Shown here: positions 1 to 11,827 of the stretch, piece after piece
Position numbering within the stretch: the stretch's first letter is position 1
Layout of the letters: the number at the start of each line of letters is the position of its first letter
Source: Mycocentrospora acerina
Lineage: Eukaryota; Ascomycota; Dothideomycetes; Pleosporales
DNA: 64,000 nt
Direction of reading: 5' to 3'
Assembly (NCBI GenBank): GCA_022701365.1
Contig: JAKUHH010000148.1
Coordinates: forward strand, 124,001-188,000
Made by a program: the position numbers and the translations under genes
Notes under the pieces: model-generated
Database searches by the model: none
Told to the model about the DNA's origin: nothing
Seen by the model: only the letters and a program-made list of their open reading frames with translations

Positions 1-1
1 A

Positions 2-316
2 TCCGCTTCTCAATCTGGGCGTAACGGTATTCTTGCAGCGTTGACCGGTGTGCCTGTAGTTACTGTTCCAGCAGGCTTTTCAGAGCCAAGTGACGATGCA
101 CCAATTGGTGTGCCAATTGGTATGGAAATTCTGGGTCAACCGTGGGATGAGGCAAGGTTGTTGAGAATCGGATATCAAATTGAGCAGTTGCTGAAAATTA
201 GGCGACCACCAGTTTGGGCATTGGAGAGTGTGGAGGTCCCAGAATACACAGAGGTGCCAATAGTAAAGCCAGATCGGGGAAGTATCCCAGCTGCATATCC
301 GCTAGGCACATTGTAG
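2..316 (+). CDS. amidase-signature enzyme, C-terminal end (5' truncated by window)
   Basis: The frame is open from the first complete codon at base 2 to the TAG at 314-316, giving the last 104 residues. The text SGRNGILAALTGVPVVTVPA followed by GVPIGMEILGQPWDEARLL is the conserved C-terminal region of amidase-signature hydrolases (GatA/acetamidase fold), where a Gly-rich strand precedes the substrate-pocket helix. The Ser-Ser-Lys triad lies upstream, outside the window. These enzymes hydrolyse carboxamides to acid and ammonia; the substrate cannot be read from this piece. There is no reason to start translation inside the window: the first in-frame start-like codon (TTG at 41) is internal. 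The family assignment is good; subfamily and function are open. Confidence 0.85.
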   Translation, partial: SASQSGRNGILAALTGVPVVTVPAGFSEPSDDAPIGVPIGMEILGQPWDEARLLRIGYQIEQLLKIRRPPVWALESVEVPEYTEVPIVKPDRGSIPAAYPLGTL

Positions 317-3025
317 CGTCTGGTTTTTAAGGATTCAAAATATCTCTAAACCCTAAGCTAAATGTCATGAAATTAGCTTTTATCGTCCATAGTTGCCGTA
401 CATTTATTTCGAGGGCCTACTGTGAACACAAGTTTCAACCGAAAATATTATGACCAAGTGTCAGGCTTAGTTCTGATTCATTTATATTGTATTTCTGAAC
501 ACCTTCAGCTTCAGACATAAAATCAATTCACATAGAATCCACAAGCTCTGGGAGCCATTCCAGGTCACTTGGCAGTGGGAGCAACACGCATAGTCAAGGC
601 GATTTGTTCGTTGACAGATCCTTCCATTGCGAGGTAGTTTCGGACAATCTATACGTTCAACTTGGAAAAGGAGTGAAGATATTAACTAGAACTTTGAAAA
701 TGATATGATTAGTGAGATGGGCGCCCTTTATCAAATGACTTTGTAGCTGCGAAGAATTTTCAGCATATTTTCCATTCGGTAATGTTACTTACTTCAGCTC
801 GTGCACTTCTAGCAGGTATCTCATTCGAAATTTGTAATCGGGAATCATCAATAACAAGGACTGTTAAGTTCGAATTCAAGTTTCCCTCTACATCAAAGGT
901 TCGTCCTATTTTTAGAGCTGATTAAGCACTTTCGAAAGAAACTCTCATTATGAGCTCGATGCCCCATTTCAACCACCTTTTAAAAATCAATTGCCCGTCA
1001 TCACTATCCGAGCACGGATGAATTGGCACACGCGAATTGGCATAGCAACTAACCAATGTCGAATGCGAATACAAGGCTCGGGAAACATGCAGAAAATCCT
1101 TAATGAATCTGCTTTTCACATGAAGTTTGTGCTTCTTTTGAGTGGGCATCGTCTCTTTTTGCAGGAGACACGGCTCTTTGAGCAAGCATCCCTTTAAAAA
1201 GGAATAGGCCATATAACCACAGCCTTTAAAAAGAGTAAGGAAAGAAAACCAAGACTCTATACCCAAAGGTAGAGAACTAGAAGATGTACCATGCCTCTCA
1301 ACGTAGGAAAAGAAACTAGAACACGCGCAGGAAGCGTATACACTTTGCTTTTGAGCACATGCGAATATATAGTAGAGGAAAACAAAGTGCTGACAATATA
1401 GATTCCCAATTTACATGGCCCCACAACGATTTGACGCTTCTATCGTGACAAGTCACGTACAAGGGGGTGCCTGAGCGAGCGAGCGAGCGAGAAATACGAA
1501 GTATCCCACAGCTGATCATAGAAATCTTGACAAAGTGAGTAATCAAAGTTAATTTTTTAGTTGAGCGAATAGTTAGATGATTTATAAACCTGCCAACACA
1601 TTGGTAGTTATTTTCTGCTAGTGTAAGAATTTTTTAGAGAATTTTATTGGTTTAGGAAAGATTCGGTGAGTTTTTGTGGTATTAAGCGTTCACCTCGTAT
1701 TTCTCGCTCGCTCATGTATCCCTTGTACAATTAATTCGGGGATCATTGTGTTCTACTAGTCGGGGATGGGCCATCAGATATTTCAAAATTTTCATTATTT
1801 GATTGGTGCGGTCCTATGAAGACCAGAAAACGGCCCTTCTTGAGGAAACTGCGGTAAGTAGATGAGTCGTGATGAGTTGTCAGTAATCATTTCGCACAAA
1901 TCAACTTGCATGAATCCCAAACCAAATATACACGAATCAAAATGTTCATTTTCCAGCATCAAATGAATTGATGAGTCTAATACGTTAGTTTCTAGGTAGC
2001 ACCGCCGAGCTTGATAATCAAAACGAAAGTGCTACAGCGTCAAGATAGCAATTTAGTCAAATAAGGTTGTCACGGAAACGTGCTGGCCAGGTCGAATAAT
2101 AAACTCTAGACTAAGCAGACTCTCTGTTTCCGAATTTACAAGTAGTCTGTGACAGGCTGACGTAAACAAGTTAGTCATTTAACGTCGTTATGGAGCTATG
2201 CTGCTGCACTGTAACCTAGATGCGTCATGCAGTGAGACACAGAACGCGTTGACTTGGCGCTCTCGTTTGATCGTGGAAGATGAGCGTTTATTTACCGTCA
2301 GCGGCAGGTATGGCGATAAAGACGCACAGCAGTGTTTGACAGTGCGGTCGACGATAAATAATTTGAGAGATTTAGAAAACTGGCCAGGGTCTGGTAAGCA
2401 GACGTGGCTGGGTTTGGTTCTCAGCTTCAAATTATACGCAAAGATGTATGTTCTGCGCATTATGATACAAAACAATAACTATTCTTAAATTGCAAAGCAA
2501 CTTTTGCGAGGTGGGTGCTCATTGGAGGAGAACATTAATTACCTGCGATGAGAATCATATAGGATTGATCATTCTGGAAATAGGCTTAATCGTCGCTTAG
2601 ATAAACATGAGGAATCGTGGGCAGAGGTGTCCTGTCGATAAACACCGAAGGGCAGCTGAGAAAGGGGGTTTGATGTCCGAGCGTCTGTGCACAGCCTCGG
2701 AGGTGGCAAAAATGGGCGGAACCCGCGGGAATGCGACTGGCAGAGGTTGTTTACCAAACAAGGCGTATATTCGAACAGCTGTCGATAGTACCAGCAAAAA
2801 AGCTACTGTAAATACCTATAGCTCGAAGCGAAGCGTGGTGATTCCGCGAAAAACGTAGCTCCCGTGCGGTCGGGCGCCTGGTGCCAAGATTGTGCCAAGA
2901 CGTCATGGCCATCTCAGCAAGTCAGTGCTGATCATTCCGCAAAAGCTTATGACGTTCCAACTTTCGGTTTCATTCTCGAAGCTCTTCCCTTCTCATCTCT
3001 TTTTCCTGCTCATGCCTCCAAACCA
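317..3025. other. intergenic region, 2.7 kb
   Basis: I see no convincing gene here. The open frames are short, overlap on both strands and show no domain or signal peptide. The stretch holds the MITE-like inverted-repeat element at 1460-1725 and, at its right end, the promoter of the membrane-protein gene that starts at 3026. Confidence 0.6.
1460..1725. mobile_element. MITE-like element with terminal inverted repeats, TA-flanked
   Basis: The left end CAAGGGGGTGCC and the right end, read in reverse complement as CAAGGGATACA, begin an imperfect inverted repeat of about 38 nt. Both arms continue into the shared string TGAGCGAGCGAGAAATACGA. The left arm carries two additional GAGC units. Each end is flanked by a TA dinucleotide (1458-1459 and 1726-1727), as expected for Tc1/mariner-type insertion. 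The 266-bp interior is AT-rich with no open frame, so any movement would need a transposase in trans. An ordinary palindrome is the alternative, but paired ends with a TA duplication favour a MITE. Confidence 0.65.
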
Positions 3026-4037
3026 ATGGCCTTGATTCGATATGGAGCCATTGTCAATATCATTACGCTCATCGTCTTCTTTCCCTACCTTGCCATCTCA
3101 ATCTTGCTCATTTTCCGCCAGGGTCTAGGACGTAGTTGGCCATGGGTCTGGATTACGGTACTCTCGCTTTGCCGGCTCGTACAGGTCTCTCTCGATCTTG
3201 CGTCAACCTCGCTGTACGACCCTAACACTGTATCGAATTCACCAGCCCAGACCGGCGTCGCTATTCTAACCTCAATGGGCCTCACGCCAATGTTTATGTC
3301 AACCTGCAGTCTTCTCAACTCCACAACAAGGCCAAAAGGTCGACGCATGCAGTGGATTCTGCTTACAGTTCACGTTCCATTACTTATCTCATTTGCCTTG
3401 ATAGTAGCTGGTGGTATCGATCCGGATTCTCGCAAAACTTACACTTTTGCCGCGACAGAGGCAACAAAAGCTGGCATATGCCTTTACCTGGGGTGTTTTC
3501 TTGTTTTAATATGGGCAACGACTGTCATCTCAGCTCGCCTTTACTTGGCAGATTCCCGAGAGGTCAAAATTCTGACCACAGTCGTTCTCAGCCTGCCGTT
3601 CTTCCTGGTCGATGTCGTGTACATGATGTGTTTCGCATTTGAAGGCGACGACACATATCGTTTCAATGTCATTAGCGGTAACGTAACAATACAACTGTGC
3701 ATGTACGTACCAATTTGCAACAATCGTCGAAAATTTCGCGATCAATCTAGGATGTAAAAAAGATATCTAACTGATTTTGTGCACTAGGCAAGTAATCATG
3801 GAATACGTCATTGTTGGGCTATACTTAGGTCTAGGTCTTGAACTCCCTCGGAAGGCCGCCAGGTTGAGGGAGCAGGTTGGGGAGTTGAGAGATCAAGCAA
3901 GAGAAATGGACGCCGAACAAATTGAAAGAACGATATTATGGAAGTTGCATGAGTGGATGTCTCGGGCTGTTGCGGCGACGATAATGCCTGCGCTACAGTT
4001 TTCGCACTGGTTTTTGGGAAGACTCTTACGGTCTTGA
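3026..4037 (+). CDS. DUF7702-type integral membrane protein
   Basis: Two exons, 3026-3702 and 3788-4037 (intron GTACGT...ACTAG, 85 bp, split after AT of an ATG codon), encode about 308 residues. The hydropathy shows seven hydrophobic segments, starting with IVNIITLIVFFPYLAISILL and ending in exon 2 with EYVIVGLYLGLGLEL. Features typical of the fungal DUF7702 family are the N-terminal MALIRYGAI, the basic loop NSTTRPKGRRMQW and the last helix followed by a charged tail (LREQVGELRDQAREMDAE). The start at 3026 is preferred because the upstream in-frame extension is not hydrophobic and an upstream ATG is out of frame. These seven-helix proteins of the plasma membrane or endomembranes have no assigned biochemical role. 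The family call is fairly firm; function is unknown. Confidence 0.8.
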
Positions 4038-5369
4038 GAAGACGATACCGATGATTACGAACTCACCTGTGTCGCTGGAACACACTTTGGGCCATGAATA
4101 TGTCCTGATCAGGTCACGAGTTACCAAGAGTAGGAAATTCCACGACAAATACGCGTCAAATACGCGCAAACGGAAACACATCAGTCGCGCCCTCCAACCT
4201 CTACGTCTACGACGCGTTGTGTGGCTGGCTGCCACCCTCTGTCGGCTCGTTTCAATCAATGATATTCCGGCAGAATCATTGATCATGATCGACGAGGCCT
4301 CACCCGAACTACCTTCATGTTGGTTCTATCAGCCACTCCTGTCTAGCGGACCCTCTCACAAGTCAGTTCATGGGATCAAACTTTGCAGCTATTTGCCACC
4401 TCCCTTGCCAAATCGTCGCATTCTCTGCTTTACAGCATGCGACACTCAGCATAGGACGAATACTGTTTATCATGGGTGCGAGGGATCTGTTCGCCAATAT
4501 TTGAGGTTCCGGTTCAAGGCAAAATTAGAGATGCGTGCGAGGCAAATGAGTGTTGGTCCGGCGGTGCAGTCTATACACTAAAGCGACATACTCTCATCTA
4601 ACTTTTAAGTTGCTTCGCTTGTTGACGACTTCAGGCCCTGACTTCCCCATATGCGCAACCAGAACGTTAACGTCGATATCTTGGTCGAAATTATCATACA
4701 CATCGCTTCAGCTGATAGTCTCGGGACAAAGCGTCAGTGATGCCGAGAGAGAGAGAGAGACATACAGGCTCCAACTAAACCACTCGCCTATTTCTCTACT
4801 TCGAGCAAGCTGAGCTAGTACGGCAGGTGTAAGAAGAGGTTCCTAATTGTTATGCGGAACATAAATTATCACTTGGTCTTAATATCGCTGTGAGCAAATT
4901 AATGTCTTCAATTTCCATACCAATGTCGGTAGGTGAGCAGCAGAGTTGGTTGACTTAAAACATGCACTAGATTATATGGATCCGCTTAACAAGGAGATTT
5001 CGGGCGTGCACGGAAACCCGGACACAAGCAAAGGTAAATTGATCAACGCGAGGTAAACAACAAGTAGGAGAATATACATAACCCAGGCTCGATTTTGTTC
5101 TTCTCTTTTGCGAAATTCGCTTGCTGGCGCGAGTTGCCCCCGTCACACCGTTTCAATAGCGCATCTCTAGTACAAGCAATCATATTTCTCTTCTCACAAC
5201 GGTTCCTATACTGCTTTTATGCGTGTACTATATGAAATGTTGCTTTAAACCCGCCGTCTGGGCTGCCAAGCCCCGCTAGCTACTCACAACAACGCAAAAA
5301 ACAAATGCTGTTCAATCTCATTATCCGACAAATCAATGAGGCTCCCGCAATCTCTTTGTCAACATCACG
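4038..5369. other. intergenic region with (GA)8 microsatellite
   Basis: No supported gene. A 176-codon open frame at 4051-4581 lacks any recognisable feature and is basic and low in hydrophobic periodicity, so it was left out. A perfect (GA)8 repeat lies at 4745-4760. The right part is the promoter and leader of the F-box gene, with CT-rich tracts near 5100-5300. Confidence 0.55.
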
Positions 5370-7031
5370 ATGGCCGTTTTCAAAGACCTCCCGGTTGAGC
5401 TGTTGCTACAAATCACCCGCCATCTCACTGGTGACACCCAATCACTTCGACATCTTGCTCTCACGTCGCAAAGGCTCCTTCCATCTGCGCAAGAAATACT
5501 TCATCGACACATAGTGGTAGAGAATAAGTATACTGACGCCAACCTGAGTAGAAGAAGATCAGTCGCCCAATCTTACCATCTCATTCGCACCCTTTTCGCA
5601 CGGTCTGACTTAGCCAATAAGGTGCGAGCGGTGCGACTTGAGGTACTTGAATGGCCAGATGTTCACTCTCAAGATTGTGAGAAGTCAAAATTTGTCAGCA
5701 ATGATGAGGATCTGGATGTATCTTGTTCTTGCGGATATGTAAAGGTTCAAAGAATTTGTGAAAGAGTTATCAAAGGAATGGAAATACGGTTATGGCTCGC
5801 ACGCAAGACACCATGCCTATCCATCCCCCGACAACAGAGACATCGATATTACCAGAGATGGCTTCAAGATATAAACAACGAATATGAGCCAGCGCTCATT
5901 GCCGTATTGCTTCATCTTCTTCCCTCATTGGAATCATTGTCTTTTGAAATGTACCACGCTTCCGGCAAGGCTTTGGCGACCTTACTGGGAGTTGGCGATA
6001 GAGAGCAGGGGTTTTCGCCCAGGATGGTCGCTGGATTCTCCAGTCTTCGGTCACTGACTACCACGTTTTTACCACCATGGTCTGTGGTGACGCTCCCGAC
6101 ACTGCGAACACTCCACATCGAAACCGGGGATATAAACATGTTAAATGAGGTTAAATATGATCAAACAGAAGTGGCACCGCACCAACCGCCGGATCGCATC
6201 AATCTGCGCACGAATATCACCACATTTATTGTCGATCTCGAAATCACTGTACTTACGCGGAATTTGAGACATTACGAGGATGATCTGTATGGCTCCTTAC
6301 GAAATCTTCTGGCACACCTTGGGAGTCTCACGCATTTCGAAATTCGCCTTTTCTACAACGATACTATGCCTCATCACGTCGATCTAGACGAAGGCGAGGT
6401 GCTTTCTTATGGAGATTTAATGCCCCTTCTTCAAGTTCCATCCTTACAAACTCTCGTCATCGACACATCTGGCGTCAACTGGGAAAAATATGCAAACAAT
6501 GAAACTGGTCGGCCGTACGAGACATGGGAAGCTGAAGGTGTCGAACCTCTTGACTTGCCTAACTTTGATTGGCACTATACTGTTCCGGAACTTTTCAACT
6601 TACGCCGAATCGTCTTACCTCAAGAAGCACTTTTCTTCCACTACCGGTCTGATTCACGTTTTGATTTTAGAAATGGTCAAGAGAATTTCCTTCCGTGCGC
6701 TTTACCATTGTCGGTGGAGGTAGTCGAAGTTATCGACTCGACTCGCATGCTCAATCATTGGGCGAACTATATACTGGAGCACAGATATCAGTTTCCGTCT
6801 CTTAAACTCATTGTTTTACGTTGTGATAGACTCTCAAAACCACTGGTGCAAGACGAACGGTTCCGACAAGATTCTCCCGATGGGGTAGACAAGGATGAAG
6901 CTGAAGCGAGGAGAGAGTACAAACTCGAGGATGATATAGGTGATGAAGTTTGGAGCGATTTACAAAAACTTGGGGTAGAATTGGTAGTAAATTTGAGACA
7001 GGACAGGGGGTGGCGAATTGTGGACCCGTAA
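5370..7031 (+). CDS. F-box domain protein
   Basis: An intron-free frame of 553 codons. The N-terminus MAVFKDLPVELLLQITRHL followed by LRHLALTSQRLLPSAQEIL (residues 1-45) is a canonical F-box: Leu-Pro, then two amphipathic helices that dock on Skp1. The rest is a long leucine-rich, repeat-like region typical of fungal F-box proteins (for example LPSLESLSFEM near 190 and LRSLTTTFLPPWSVVTLPTLRTLHI near 230-250). It ends in an acidic/basic segment with many Asp, Glu and Lys. Such proteins act as substrate receptors of SCF ubiquitin ligases. The target is not known, and the gene stands alone between gene-poor flanks. The start codon is the first ATG that gives the intact F-box. Confidence 0.85.
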   Translation: MAVFKDLPVELLLQITRHLTGDTQSLRHLALTSQRLLPSAQEILHRHIVVENKYTDANLSRRRSVAQSYHLIRTLFARSDLANKVRAVRLEVLEWPDVHSQDCEKSKFVSNDEDLDVSCSCGYVKVQRICERVIKGMEIRLWLARKTPCLSIPRQQRHRYYQRWLQDINNEYEPALIAVLLHLLPSLESLSFEMYHASGKALATLLGVGDREQGFSPRMVAGFSSLRSLTTTFLPPWSVVTLPTLRTLHIETGDINMLNEVKYDQTEVAPHQPPDRINLRTNITTFIVDLEITVLTRNLRHYEDDLYGSLRNLLAHLGSLTHFEIRLFYNDTMPHHVDLDEGEVLSYGDLMPLLQVPSLQTLVIDTSGVNWEKYANNETGRPYETWEAEGVEPLDLPNFDWHYTVPELFNLRRIVLPQEALFFHYRSDSRFDFRNGQENFLPCALPLSVEVVEVIDSTRMLNHWANYILEHRYQFPSLKLIVLRCDRLSKPLVQDERFRQDSPDGVDKDEAEARREYKLEDDIGDEVWSDLQKLGVELVVNLRQDRGWRIVDP

Positions 7032-9144
7032 GACAGTGAGAGAATAGTGATAATTATGAATACTAGCAAATCAAACTGCTTCAAATACATCTGGAAGTAT
7101 GAATACCAAACTCGTGAATTAAGTAAACTAAATCATAGAGGGCTCTTTGTTCATAAACAATTTCAAGAGCAAGTGAAAGGAGGAAGATATAGAGAAGGTA
7201 ATTATTAAATCAGAATCGAATCCCCAATTAAGCAGAGAAAGCATACTTCACGTATGCAAATAGGCGATGACAACAATATTGACAGTCCACAACACGCATA
7301 TCTATATAATGACTTCTATTTTGCAAAAACTCTCCTCAAAGACAATTACTTGTACAGGTTGCAAGAAGGAAAAACGGTCCTAGACAGTTAATGTTGGCAA
7401 AGGTTCGATCATCTTAATTAAAGGCGAATCGTTTAGAATCAGCACAACTACGATTTAAATTAAGTAGTTTTTTTGGCACACTTTGCTCTCCAATCTTTCA
7501 TGTTTTGTTAAGATCCCCCGATCACACCTCTCTTTCTCGCGGATAGGATCAATATCTTCGGCTTTCTACTAAATATGCTGGTCTCAACAAGCTCAAAAGT
7601 TGAATGACAACCATGATGATTCAAGAGATACAAGAAGTCATATCCTTCTTAGAGTACCCTCAAGTTGCCTCACCGAAAACGCTATTGAGTAATAATTTGA
7701 ATGAGTTTAGTTCATGTTTCCCTTGGTTAGCTTGTATATGTTACCTCCCTCGCTGCACGGAAAGCTATTAGCAATAAATTCAAGTTATGGTACCTGAAAC
7801 CCCGGTTACAACATTTCTTATTTAAACTTCACAGAGGTGCAATTATCATCACAAGTAAAGACTTAATCATAAAGTAATTTGAAGTTAATAAAGGGCGGGG
7901 TTCAGTAGTAAAGGTCCTAACGTTCCCAAATCCCAACGGGAAATCGTAAATAGTTAAACATTTCCTGCAAATTGAAAATTTTGATCGTTAATTGCATTTG
8001 AAAATCCAAATTCACATTCAAACTGGAATGCCCTTCTTCACTGCTACGACAATTGCAGCATTGTGAGCATCCAGGCCTCTCAAAACGCTGTTGTGTTTAA
8101 TTTTATTGGCACCCTCTGTAAGAATGATGTACTTAGATCACATCTGATCCAATGTGTCGTGGCTGTCTAAATGGAAGTAGTTATCAAAATGCACACCGCT
8201 TCGTTGCCTCTCATTACGTTACTTACCACACGGTTGCGAACATCGCTATTATTATTGAAAAGATCACGCAATTCTCGACAATGAAAGATTCTGGGCGGTT
8301 CAAGAGTCTAAGGTACAATTAGTTATATTGAAAGGGTTCAAAAATCAACAGGGCGGTAGCTCTACGACGAAATTCCGTGTTGTAGCGGACAGTGCGTTCC
8401 ATCTGCGTGAGTTTCGTAGAGTGGGCGTAATGTGCCACTAAGTAGTGTTAAAAGATTTAAATAGAGTTACAGATGAAGCCGAGACATAGTACATCGCAAT
8501 CTTATAAGGCATATGACTCTAGATTGTGAAGGCCCGAAGCGCATTGTCTGCTTTGGTAATACTAAAGCATGACGCCACGTGAATGATAATATGGACTAGC
8601 TCGAGCCTTATCCGAAAGTCAGTGGGTACCAAACGCCTACCAATAGAAACAAGGTTAATGTAAAGTCTCCGTCGAATCGATACATCCTGGTTCTCAAGGG
8701 GCTATGAAGGTTGGAGCTGCCATTGAAAACATATTATTGGGCCGTGACGCAGCGTCCCTAACGATAGCCAAAATTGAGGTACCGCTGATGCGGCCAACAA
8801 AAGGATTCAGCAAGTATGCCTTGCAACACAGCCACACATCGTATTGTTCTGATATATGTAGAGCACAAATTTGGGACATCGGGGTGTTTCACGATTGCGT
8901 CGGCCTGAAAAGGCCGGAGCACAGGCCAGCGGCCCAACAAAAACGTGCGCTTTCGTATTCTTAGGCTGTGCTTACCGAATACGCGTATTGTATCGTTCGT
9001 TCAGATCTCGAGGTCCTATTTGCTAGAGGAGATTTAAGAGTTTAACAAGCGTGTAGCTTGATTGTTCGATCATGTATAAGTCTAGGCAGTGGACCCTCGT
9101 CGTCGTCGTCCTGCATTATTCAAACTCTCCCTTTCACAACCATC
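7032..9144. other. AT-rich intergenic region, 2.1 kb
   Basis: No open frame with coding character; the two short overlapping frames near 8700-8960 look like chance. The sequence is AT-rich between about 7050 and 8000. A short GGCC-containing hairpin (GGCCTGAAAAGGCC) lies near 8903. Close to the right end is the palindrome at 8978-8989 and then the leader of the glycosyltransferase gene. Confidence 0.55.
8978..8989. promoter_or_regulatory. 12-bp palindrome AATACGCGTATT upstream of the glycosyltransferase gene
   Basis: A perfect palindrome centred on ACGCGT, 156 bp before the start codon at 9145. ACGCGT is the MluI-cell-cycle-box core bound by MBF (Mbp1-Swi6) type regulators in ascomycetes. 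The same ATACGCGTAT core occurs twice upstream of the RTA1-like gene. A binding role is inference. Confidence 0.35.
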
Positions 9145-11827
9145 ATGGGACGTCCAGAGAGCCAAAATGCACCAGAATTGGCATATCAATACGCAGAGAG
9201 CATCGCTGAGCATGATGCGCCTCCGGTGTATGAACTAGAAGACTCGAATAGCTCTGTGTCTGTCTCGAATAATTCTGAGCCTGCGTCAGGAAATACAGGG
9301 GTCAACAGTACGTTGAACCGCCGAGCTTTGGTCTTTTTGATTAACCGTTCACAGATGACGGCCGTATTGATATCGATCTCGACTCCCGTCTCACAAAGAC
9401 CCTTGTTAGGTGGGCGACCAAAAAGGAGAAAGCACCAAGCGACTCTCATGCCAGTCGTCGGTTCACTGTCTACCGAACCTGGAATATACGCCTCAATATC
9501 GTCATTCAAGTCGTGGGTAGCCGGGGCGATGTGCAACCCTTCATCGCTCTTGGAAAAGAACTGCAAAAGTATGGTCACCGAGTCCGAATTGCAACTCACA
9601 ATGTTTTCGACTCTTTTGTCCGGGAGTCCGATCTCGAATTTTACCCCATCGGAGGTGATCCTAAGGAGCTTATGGCGTACATGGTGAAAAACCCTGGATT
9701 AATCCCTAGCATGAAGAGTCTTCGCGAGGGCGACATTCAGAAAAAGCGCGCCATGATCCTCGAACTACTCAACGGATGCTGGAAATCCTGCATCGAATCA
9801 GATCCACAAACTCAGCAACCCTTTGTAGCCGATGCCATCATTGCGAACCCTCCGAGTTTTGCACATGTTCACTGCGCGCAAGCACTAGGGATCCCATTAC
9901 ACCTCATGTTCACCATGCCGTGGAGTAGCACTAGGGCTTTTCCTCATCCACTGGCAAATTTCAAGGCGGGTCAAATATCTCCAGAGACGATCAATTATGC
10001 CAGCTACGGGATCGTGGAGTGGTTAACTTGGCAAGGGTGAGTAGTAAATGAGAAGATGTAATAGATGCATCCTCTAACGAACTGATAGCTTGGGAGATAT
10101 CATCAACAAATGGAGGAACACTCTCGACTTGGAGCCAATACCAGTCACAGTAGGGCCTGTCCTCGCAGAGTATCTCAAAGTGCCATTCACGTATTGTTGG
10201 TCACCAGCACTGGTTCCTAAACCATGGGATTGGGGAGAGCATATCGGTCAGTAGACTTATTCAGCCCAGTTGCGCTTTTCTAACAAAAGCAGATGTATGC
10301 GGCTTCTTCTTCCGCGATCCACCAGCATACAATCCACCTGCAGATATAGACAGTTTTCTGCGGAATGGACCGCGGCCGGTTTATATTGGCTTTGGTAGCA
10401 TAGTCCTCGATGACCCTGGAAAGATGACTGAAGTCATTTTAGAAGCTGTGCGCATGTGTGGTGTCCGTGCTATCATTTCAAGAGGCTGGAGTAACCTTGG
10501 CGATGGGCTCCCATCAAAGAGTGAAGATGTATTATTCATCGACGACTGTCCTCACGAATGGCTCTTCCAGCATGTGGCAGCTGTAGTTCACCATGGAGGA
10601 GCTGGAACAGCAGCATGTGGATTACGCAACGCATGTCCCACATTTGTTGTTCCGTTTTTTGGCGAGTATGTCAATCTCAATCCCTCTTTTAGTCTTTTCT
10701 GCTGACGCACTGCACAGTCAACCTTTCTGGGGCAAAATGGTAGCTGTAGCAGGCGCAGGCCCTTCTCCAATCCCGCACAAAGCCCTGGATAGCAAAAACC
10801 TGGCCGAAGGAATATCATACTGTCTCACGCCGGAAGCTGTAGCTGCAGCGCACAATATCTCGTCACAAATGTCAGAAGAAAGCGGCGTACAAGCCGCTGT
10901 CCAATCTTTCCATGCTAACCTACCGCTGGAGACTATTCAATGCGATTTTATACCGCATCTCCCCGCTGCGTGGACATATAAGAAGGCATCCGTCAAACTC
11001 TCAAAACTTGGTGCGCAGATTCTAATTGATAATGCACTGATCGATTCAAAAGATTTATCCCTGTAAGCAAAGAGTACCTGTTCCATTCTATGATTTCTAT
11101 CGCTGACCATCCAAGCTACGAGTCTGACCCCATTTCTATTCAAAACACTCGTTGGGATCCTGTGACTAGCACAACCTCCGCTTACATCTCCTGGACCTAC
11201 GACCTCGCAGCGTCTTCCACAGGGATTGTCAGCGCTCCGATATCCGAAATGAGGCGCGCTAACACCGAGGGTGTTTCTGGTGGCCAAACAGCTGGCCGTA
11301 TGGCCTCTGCTTCGGCTAAAAACTTTGGTCGATTCAATTTGGCTCTTTTCAAAGGCGTGGCCGTCGACATTCCCTTTGCATGTGCAGAAGGTTTCCGTGC
11401 AGTCCCAAAGTTATACGGTGAAGAAGTTAAAGATCACGGCGAGATTAAAGACTGGAGTAGTGGGTTTGAGATTGCAGGGAAAAACTTCGCTCATGGAATG
11501 GTCGAGGGCGTTACAGGTCTTTGGACAAAGCCATACGAGGAAGGCAAAGCAGATGGTGCATTAGGAGTTGCAAAAGGCGCTGGGAAAGGCCTCCTTGGCT
11601 TTGGCAGCAAAGTTGCGTCAGCAGGGCTGGGGCTTGTAGCATATCCTGGTCAAGGAATTGCTAAAAGTATTCGCCATGCCGCAAAATCGAGTACAAGGAA
11701 ACACATTAAAACGCAGAGACTGATTGAAGGCGAGTATTTGACGAGATCTTCTGCAATAGAGAAGGAGACAATGGATGTTTTGAATGCTTTTGGGCGCATC
11801 ATGCAGGAAAAGGGTAGGAAGGCGTAG
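9145..11827 (+). CDS. UDP-glucose:sterol-type glycosyltransferase (GT1/GT28 fold)
   Basis: Six exons: 9145-9307, 9355-10036, 10089-10246, 10293-10665, 10718-11062 and 11116-11827. The frame closes at 810 residues; introns are 46-53 bp. After an acidic, low-complexity head, residues 107-120 carry VVGSRGDVQPFIALG, the sterol-glucosyltransferase N-lobe signature. Around 434-440 is HHGGAGT, the nucleotide-sugar donor motif, followed by PFFGDQPFWG across the exon 4/5 junction. These enzymes transfer glucose from UDP-glucose to a lipid acceptor such as a sterol at membranes. The last 240 residues form a Gly/Ala-rich amphipathic extension (for example VTGLWTKPYEEGK, then GVAKGAGKGLLGFG). That region lies outside the catalytic fold and probably mediates membrane contact. 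It lacks the PH/GRAM head of Atg26, so it is a paralogue of it. The acceptor lipid is not known. Confidence 0.85.

Noticed and set aside
4051..4581. 176-codon plus-strand open frame
   Set aside because: Basic, no domain, no signal peptide, no clear promoter; begins 13 bp after the end of the DUF7702 gene. Probably a chance frame.
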